Of a stretch of 32,111 nt of DNA, positions 27,045 to 32,111 are shown one piece after another (the first letter of the stretch is position 1; each line of letters begins with the position of its first letter). The notes beneath the pieces were generated by a model, which did no database searches, was not told the DNA's origin, and saw nothing but the letters and a program-made list of their open reading frames with translations. Origin of the DNA: Actinomycetota bacterium (GTDB taxonomy: Bacteria > Actinomycetota > Acidimicrobiia > Acidimicrobiales > Ilumatobacteraceae); the NCBI GenBank assembly GCA_009920715.1, contig RFZO01000005.1, forward strand, positions 1 to 32,111. The letters run 5' to 3'. Made by a program: the position numbers and the translations under genes.

Positions 27045-27059
27045 TTTACAAAATGTCAA
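27045..27059. promoter_or_regulatory. AT-rich imperfect dyad TTTACA-AAA-TGTCAA next to the Mo-hydroxylase start (possible repressor operator)
   Basis: 5/6 paired positions; 8 bp upstream of the ATG at 27036 (-). Confidence 0.35.
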
Positions 27060-27121
27060 GCTGGATTGCCCGTGTCACAAGGGTTCCCGACGGGACTGCG
27101 GGGCTGGCATAGTCTCACCGC

Positions 27122-27967
27122 GTGGGGAAGGCATGGCTGCGGCGCACCGTGACCATCACGGTCCTTGGGCTCATCGACCTTCTCGTCACGGTCCTCCTGC
27201 CCGTCTGGGCTGTCGCTTTCCTCCTGTATGACCTGGTGCGGGGCAAGTGGCGCCTGCCGACCCTGCGCCTCATGACGTTCGGGCTGCTGTGGGCCTGGAT
27301 CGAGACAGCGGGAGTGTTCCTCATGTTCCTGCTGTGGCTGACCGGCCAGGCCCGGAACCACGGCGCCCACTACCGGACACAGCGGTGGTGGTGCGGCCGG
27401 ATCATCGCGGCGCTCAGGGTGACCGTGGGGCTCAGGGTCACCATCATCGGGGCTGAGCACGTGGGGAAGGGCCCGTACGTGGTGTTCTGCCGACACGCCA
27501 GCCTCGCCGACTCGATCATCAGCTGCTTCATCGTGAACAACACGCTCGGTCTCCAGCCGAGATACGTGCTGAAGAGTGACCTCGAGATGGTGCCGTGCCT
27601 CGACCTGCTGGGTCACCGCACGCCCAACTGTTTCGTGCGCCGCGGGTCGTCCGATGTCGCCGCCGAGCTTGCCGCGCTGCAGGGGATGATGGAGGGGCTG
27701 GGCGAGGGCCAGGCCGCAGTCATCTTTCCCGAGGGCAGCCGCGCGAACCCCGACAAGCGGGAGAGAGAGCTCGGCCGCCTGTCGGAGCGCCACCCCGAGC
27801 GTCACGTGCGACTCGCGGGACTCCAGCGGTTGATCCCCCCGAAGCCGGCCGGGGCAAAGGCGATGCTGGATGCGGCACCGCAGGCCGATGTTGTGACCAT
27901 CTGGCACGAGGGAGCGAAGGGTCGGGGCACACGTCGTGGTCACGGTGCACCCCCGCCACGAGGTTGA
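27122..27967 (+). CDS. PlsC-like 1-acyl-glycerol-3-phosphate acyltransferase; apparent C-terminal frameshift (in-frame ORF ends 27967, homologous-looking tail continues in another frame to 28058)
   Basis: FCRHASLADSIISCF (HX4D-like), LKSDLEMVPCLDLLGHRTPNCFVRR, VIFPEGSRANPDKRE. Tail in frame 0: GAHVVVTVHPRHEVDAAPDFTEWIDTRWVEMDEAVARFTQVAGI*. Confidence 0.8.
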   Translation: MGKAWLRRTVTITVLGLIDLLVTVLLPVWAVAFLLYDLVRGKWRLPTLRLMTFGLLWAWIETAGVFLMFLLWLTGQARNHGAHYRTQRWWCGRIIAALRVTVGLRVTIIGAEHVGKGPYVVFCRHASLADSIISCFIVNNTLGLQPRYVLKSDLEMVPCLDLLGHRTPNCFVRRGSSDVAAELAALQGMMEGLGEGQAAVIFPEGSRANPDKRERELGRLSERHPERHVRLAGLQRLIPPKPAGAKAMLDAAPQADVVTIWHEGAKGRGTRRGHGAPPPRG

Positions 27968-28071
27968 TGCGGCCCCTGATTTCACGGAATGGATCGATAC
28001 CCGTTGGGTTGAAATGGACGAGGCCGTCGCCCGGTTCACCCAGGTGGCGGGAATCTAGGGAAGGAAGCGAC

Positions 28072-28848
28072 ATGGGAACCGCAATGCTCGCTGCGGCACT
28101 CGCGATCGTCACGGTCATGCTGACGACGTGGGTCATCAGCGTGCTCATCAAGAACGCGTCCATCGTGGACATCACGTGGGGCCTCGGTTTCGTGGTCGTC
28201 GCGTGGACCGTGCGCCTCACCGTGGAGGGTGACGCGGCGCGCCAGAACCTCCTCGTCGCACTGGTCACACTGTGGGGCCTGCGTCTCGCGCTGTATCTCG
28301 CCAAGCGGAACCTCGGTCACGGAGAAGACTTCCGTTACGTGCTGATGCGCCGCAAGCACGGCGAGAAGTTCCCGTGGGTCAGCCTGTACACGGTGTTCGG
28401 TCTGCAGGGGGCGCTCATGTGGGCCGTGTCGCTCCCCGTCCAGCTGGGGCAGGCCGACGACGGCGTGTCTGTCGGTCCGGTCGCCGTCATCGGTGTCGTG
28501 CTGTGGGTCATCGGGTTCGTGTTCGAGACGGTGGGCGACGCCCAGCTGGCTCGTTTCAAGAAGGACCCCGCCAATGCGGGCAAGGTGATGGACCGCGGTC
28601 TGTGGAGTCTCACCCGGCACCCCAACTATTTCGGCGACGCAGTGCAGTGGTGGGGCATCGGACTCATCGCCGCCGAGGCGGGCACCGCGGCCATCGGTCT
28701 CATCGGACCGGTGGTGATGACCGTGTTGTTGACGCGGGTCTCCGGCGTGCCGATGCTCGAGCACTCCATGGCGAAACGCCGACCGGGGTATGCCGAGTAC
28801 GTCGCGCGCACCAGCGCGTTCGTGCCACGTCCCCCGAAGAAGGCCTGA
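28072..28848 (+). CDS. DUF1295 / steroid 5-alpha-reductase-like membrane protein
   Basis: KNASIVDITWGLGFV...GLWSLTRHPNYFGDAVQWWGIGL...RVSGVPMLEHSMAKRRPGYAEYVARTSAFVP. Confidence 0.93.
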   Translation: MGTAMLAAALAIVTVMLTTWVISVLIKNASIVDITWGLGFVVVAWTVRLTVEGDAARQNLLVALVTLWGLRLALYLAKRNLGHGEDFRYVLMRRKHGEKFPWVSLYTVFGLQGALMWAVSLPVQLGQADDGVSVGPVAVIGVVLWVIGFVFETVGDAQLARFKKDPANAGKVMDRGLWSLTRHPNYFGDAVQWWGIGLIAAEAGTAAIGLIGPVVMTVLLTRVSGVPMLEHSMAKRRPGYAEYVARTSAFVPRPPKKA

Positions 28849-30009
28849 TCAGCCGAGGGTGTCGAGTGCCGATGCGATGTCGGCAAGCAGATCGTCGGGG
28901 TGCTCAAGCCCCACGGAGATCCTCAGCAGCCCCTCGGTGACGTCCATCGCGGCGAGTTCCTCGGGGGAGAGGCCGGCGTGCGTGCTGGTGGCGGGGTGGC
29001 ACACGAGGGTCTCCGGGCCGCCGAAACTTGTCGCCGGCCTCACCAGGCGCAGGGAGTCGATCACGCGGCGGCAGGCCTCGGTGCCGCCGTCGATCTCCAC
29101 CGCTATCACCGTGCCGCCCATCCGCATCTGGGCACGGGCGAGTGAGTGCTGCGGGTGCGACTCGAGGAAGGGATGCGACACCGAGGTGACCCGCGGGTGC
29201 GCCTCGAGTCCCCGCGCGAGGTGGAGTGCCGTCGCGTGCTGGCGCTCCGTGCGGACGGCGAGCGTGCGGATGCCGCGCAGTCCGTTCAGTGCGTCATGGG
29301 GCGAGGCGACCGCACCGTGCATGACCGAGTACCCCCAGATCGCGTCGATGAGGTCGCGCTCACCTGCCACCACGCCGAGGAGGGCGTCGTTGTGCCCGCC
29401 GATGCCCTTGGTGGCGGAGTGCAGCACGAGGTCCACCCCGAAGTCCAGCGGTCGCTGCCCGAGCGGGGTGGCCATCGTGGAGTCGACGAGCGTGAACGGG
29501 CCCTTGATGGTCCCGAGCTCTGACAGGTCGGTGAGGGCGAGCCGCGGGTTGGACGGCGTCTCTGCGATCACGAGAACGGTGCGGCCCGGTTGCACCGCCG
29601 CGGCGAACGAACCCGGCACCCGGCCGTCGACGAACGTGGTCTCGATGCCGAACCTCCTGCACGGCCCCTGCAGGAACGAGAGCGTCGCCCCGTACACGTT
29701 GTTCTGGGCGACCACGTGCGACCCGGTGCCGCACAGCGCGAGCACGACGGATGCGATTGCGCCCATGCCGGACGCGAATGCCAGCGCGGACTCCGCACCC
29801 TCCAGCTCGGCAACTGCGGCCTCGAACTGGGCGACGGTGGGGTTCGAGTAGCGGCTGTACAACCCCGACAACCGCGCCCCCGTGGCGCGTCGTGCGGTGT
29901 CGTCCAGTCCACCTGTCTGCCAGACAGTGGAGGTCGACAGCCCCGGGGCGAGCGACCCCGACCCGTCGCGGCCCGAGGTGATTGCGGTGGTCTCGGGCCT
30001 TTGTGTCAC
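28849..30009 (-). CDS. Trans-sulfuration PLP enzyme (cystathionine gamma-synthase/lyase family)
   Basis: YSRYSNPTVAQFEAAVAELEGAESALAFASGMGAIASV...LVLHSATKGIGGHNDALLGVV. Confidence 0.93.
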   Translation of the reverse strand: MTQRPETTAITSGRDGSGSLAPGLSTSTVWQTGGLDDTARRATGARLSGLYSRYSNPTVAQFEAAVAELEGAESALAFASGMGAIASVVLALCGTGSHVVAQNNVYGATLSFLQGPCRRFGIETTFVDGRVPGSFAAAVQPGRTVLVIAETPSNPRLALTDLSELGTIKGPFTLVDSTMATPLGQRPLDFGVDLVLHSATKGIGGHNDALLGVVAGERDLIDAIWGYSVMHGAVASPHDALNGLRGIRTLAVRTERQHATALHLARGLEAHPRVTSVSHPFLESHPQHSLARAQMRMGGTVIAVEIDGGTEACRRVIDSLRLVRPATSFGGPETLVCHPATSTHAGLSPEELAAMDVTEGLLRISVGLEHPDDLLADIASALDTLG

Positions 30010-30108
30010 GGCGCAAGGCTAATGACATACCCGCCGCGAGCGTCCCCGAATTGCCCGGCAGGGCGTGCTTCCCCGTCCTCCGTGATGCGCTCGGGTAGGG
30101 TGACATGC

Positions 30109-30288
30109 ATGATTTCGTACCTTGACGCCGGCACCGGCTCCATGATCGTGACCGCCATCGCCGGTGGTGTCGCCGGCATCGGCGTGGCCTTCAAGATGGG
30201 CTTGGCCCGTCTCAAGTCGAAGGTCACCGGCAAGCCGATGCCCGAGCAGGATTCGGACGAATCCGAGCCCGGCTCCGCCCACGACTGA
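30109..30288 (+). CDS. Small single-TM protein (59 aa) with YLDAGTGS motif
   Basis: ATG 30109: MISYLDAGTGSMIVTAIAGGVAGIGVAFKMGLARLKSKVTGKPMPEQDSDESEPGSAHD; stop lies 4 bp before the next start. Confidence 0.75.
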   Translation: MISYLDAGTGSMIVTAIAGGVAGIGVAFKMGLARLKSKVTGKPMPEQDSDESEPGSAHD

Positions 30289-30292
30289 GCCG

Positions 30293-31693
30293 ATGCCCCC
30301 TGTCCACCAAGACCCGGGTTCCTTCCGGGACCCCCTGAGCCGGGTCTTCGTCGGCCCCGACACGGTGGTGCGGGCCTTCACCGCCGAGGGCAAGTCCGAT
30401 CTGGACGCCGTGTGGTCACGCCGGTCCATCTCCGGTGCGCTCGCCGCGGGGGACCTGATCGAGTCGACGTTGGTCGATCCCGCCTCCGTTGGGCTCGGTG
30501 CGCCGTGGGTGGCGGCCATGACCCACCCACGGGTGCCGTTCATCTCGTACCCCTACGAGTGGACCTTCTCGATGCTGAAGGATGCCGCACTCCTGCAGTT
30601 GCACCTGACCCGCGAGACGCTCGCGGACGGGGTGGGCCTGAAGGACGCAACCCCGTACAACGTCCAGTTCATCGGCTCACGTCCCCAGTTCATCGATGCC
30701 GGGTCGTTCGAGGTCCGCCGCAAGTCCGACCCGTGGTACGGCTACCGCCAGTTCTGCGAGTTGTTCCTCTATCCCCTCATGATGCAGGCGTACCTGGGGG
30801 TGGGGTTCCAGCCGTTCCTCCGGGGTGCGGTGAACGGGATCTCCCCTGACACCATGCGCAAGCTCCTGCCGGCGAGCATCCGTCGCCCGCGCAAGGGTCG
30901 GTTCACGCACGTGGTCCTCCATGCAGCCGCGCAGAACCGCTTCGCCGACACCGAGGTCGAGGTGAAGAAAGAGGCCGCCAAGGCCGGCATGAGCGCCGCC
31001 GTGCTCGATGCCACGCTGCGCAAGCTGGAGAAACTGGTCGGCTCGCTCGAGCTCGGCGACAAGAAGTCCACGTGGTCCGAATACACGGAACGCGGCCACT
31101 ACATCGAGGACAGCCTCGACGAAAAGGAGCGTTTCGTGCGTGACGCGGTTGCGTCGCGTCCGCGGAGGCTCGTCACCGACATCGGCTGCAACGACGGCAA
31201 GTTCAGCCGCATCGCCGCGTCCCACAGTGACCACGTGGTCGCGATGGACGCCGACCCGCTCGTGGTCGACAGGCTGTACAACTCACTGAAGTCGGAGGGC
31301 AACGAGAAGATCCTGCCGCTGTACGTGGACATGTCCGACTCGGGTGGCGGCATCGGGTGGCGCGGCAAGGAGCGGCCCGGCGTGTTCGACCGCGGGACCC
31401 CGGACATCGTGCTGTACCTCGCAGTGATCCACCACGTCGCGATCACGTTCAACATCCCGGTCGCGGCCCAGCTGGACATGCTGGCCGATCTCACGCCCGA
31501 GATCGTCATCGAGATGCCGCATGCGGATGACCCCATGGTGCGCAAGCTGCTCGTCAACAAGCGGGCAGGGATCCACGATGATTTCAACCTGGCCGAGTTC
31601 GAGCGACTCCTCGGCGAGCGCTTCGACGTGAGGACGAAGTTGCTCCTCTCCAGCGGCACCCGCACCATCTTCCACGCTGTGCGTCGCTCCTGA
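30293..31693 (+). CDS. NoeA-like class I SAM-dependent methyltransferase with N-terminal kinase-like region
   Basis: C-terminal LVTDIGCNDGKFSRIAASHSDHVVAMDADPLVVDRLY (SAM motif I/II); N-terminal LKDATPYNVQFIGSRPQFIDAGSFE resembles a kinase catalytic loop and metal-binding Asp. Confidence 0.82.
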   Translation: MPPVHQDPGSFRDPLSRVFVGPDTVVRAFTAEGKSDLDAVWSRRSISGALAAGDLIESTLVDPASVGLGAPWVAAMTHPRVPFISYPYEWTFSMLKDAALLQLHLTRETLADGVGLKDATPYNVQFIGSRPQFIDAGSFEVRRKSDPWYGYRQFCELFLYPLMMQAYLGVGFQPFLRGAVNGISPDTMRKLLPASIRRPRKGRFTHVVLHAAAQNRFADTEVEVKKEAAKAGMSAAVLDATLRKLEKLVGSLELGDKKSTWSEYTERGHYIEDSLDEKERFVRDAVASRPRRLVTDIGCNDGKFSRIAASHSDHVVAMDADPLVVDRLYNSLKSEGNEKILPLYVDMSDSGGGIGWRGKERPGVFDRGTPDIVLYLAVIHHVAITFNIPVAAQLDMLADLTPEIVIEMPHADDPMVRKLLVNKRAGIHDDFNLAEFERLLGERFDVRTKLLLSSGTRTIFHAVRRS

Positions 31694-31754
31694 CGGAGGG
31701 AGCGGTCCCCCTGCCCCGATAGCATCCACTCAGTGCTCCGCTCGCGGTGCACTT

Positions 31755-31826
31755 GGCGACGTGGCGGAATGGTTTACGCAGCGGCCTGCAAAGCCGTTTA
31801 TCCGAGTTCGATTCTCGGCGTCGCCT
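31755..31826 (+). tRNA. tRNA-Cys (GCA), CCA not encoded
   Basis: Acceptor GGCGACG/CGTCGCC, anticodon arm GCGGC-CTGCAAA-GCCGT (anticodon GCA), T-arm CCGAG-TTCGATT-CTCGG, discriminator T. Confidence 0.95.
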
Positions 31827-31877
31827 CGACTGGCCGTCCGTCCGGGACGATTCGCGACCGAATTAGTGTGTGATGCC

Positions 31878-32111
31878 GTGACTGGTCAGACCTCTTCCAC
31901 CGCTTCCGTACTGTTCGACCGATTCCGGTTGCTGTTCTCCTCGGCACCGGTCGTTGCCGTCGTGCTGCTCGTCCGGTACCTCGTGCAGGAGGTGTGGGAC
32001 ATCGGCGAGGTCGCCACGTTCGGGGAGATCGGCTCCGTCATCACGGGCGTCACCCTCATCCTCGGTTTCATGCTGGGTGGTGTGCTCGCCGATTACAAGG
32101 AATCCGAACGA
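31878..32111 (+). CDS. Predicted membrane protein (bestrophin-like N-terminus), 3' truncated by window edge
   Basis: GTG 31878: VTGQTSSTASVLFDRFRLLFSSAPVVAVVLLVRYLVQEVWDIGEVATFGEIGSVITGVTLILGFMLGGVLADYKESER; open to window end. Confidence 0.55.
   Translation, partial: MTGQTSSTASVLFDRFRLLFSSAPVVAVVLLVRYLVQEVWDIGEVATFGEIGSVITGVTLILGFMLGGVLADYKESER

Noticed and set aside
27411-27446. 18-nt imperfect tandem duplication (GCTCAGGGTGACCGTGGG / GCTCAGGGTCACCATCAT) in the acyltransferase
   Set aside because: In-frame, codes for LRVTVGLRVTII, a plausible beta-strand; likely ordinary coding repetition.
31755-31826. tRNA-Cys as a possible integration site for a mobile element
   Set aside because: No integrase, att-like duplication of the tRNA 3' end, or mobile genes are visible on either side within the window.
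1-32111. CRISPR arrays, transposases/IS ends, prophage genes, rRNA
   Set aside because: No regularly spaced repeats, DDE/Tyr recombinase-like ORFs, structural phage proteins or rRNA-like sequence were noticed.

Overview
This is a 32.1 kb window from a high-GC chromosome. It looks actinobacterial: several F420/LLM-type oxidoreductases, GTG starts, and a tRNA-Cys without encoded CCA. I saw no rRNA, CRISPR array, transposase or phage gene. Left to right it contains: the 3' end of an O-methyltransferase, a DUF4405-like membrane protein, a LysR regulator and a PPOX/F420-type protein; an orphan LuxR-family regulator whose receiver domain lacks the phosphorylation residues; a catabolic run of two LLM oxidoreductases, enoyl-CoA hydratase, alpha/beta hydrolase and acyl-CoA dehydrogenase; a compact NAD/ADP-ribose-themed locus (VWA protein, NrtR-type Nudix-wHTH regulator, ADP-ribosylglycohydrolase fused to a dual-specificity phosphatase domain, and a CbbX-like AAA+ ATPase with an extra N-terminal domain); an envelope glycan cluster (multi-TM protein, GT2, polysaccharide pyruvyl transferase, FrhB-like flavoprotein, LPG-synthase-TM/flippase-like protein); P450, amidase, nitrilase/omega-amidase, aminotransferase, LLM and a fused FeS-Mo hydroxylase; an apparently frameshifted PlsC-like acyltransferase, a DUF1295 protein and a trans-sulfuration enzyme; a 59-aa membrane protein paired with a kinase-like/methyltransferase fusion; tRNA-Cys; and the start of a membrane protein. 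The strongest hunt result is the 7.8-12.4 kb locus. Two separate 23-bp imperfect dyads with the same layout (GTTATAGT-N7-AC[T/C][C/T]AAAC), each embedding a TATAGT -10-like box, lie upstream of the VWA gene and of the DraG-DSP/AAA+ operon. The NrtR-type regulator gene lies between them. This suggests one co-regulated ADP-ribose-linked system. All family assignments come from motif recognition by eye; no database search was run.
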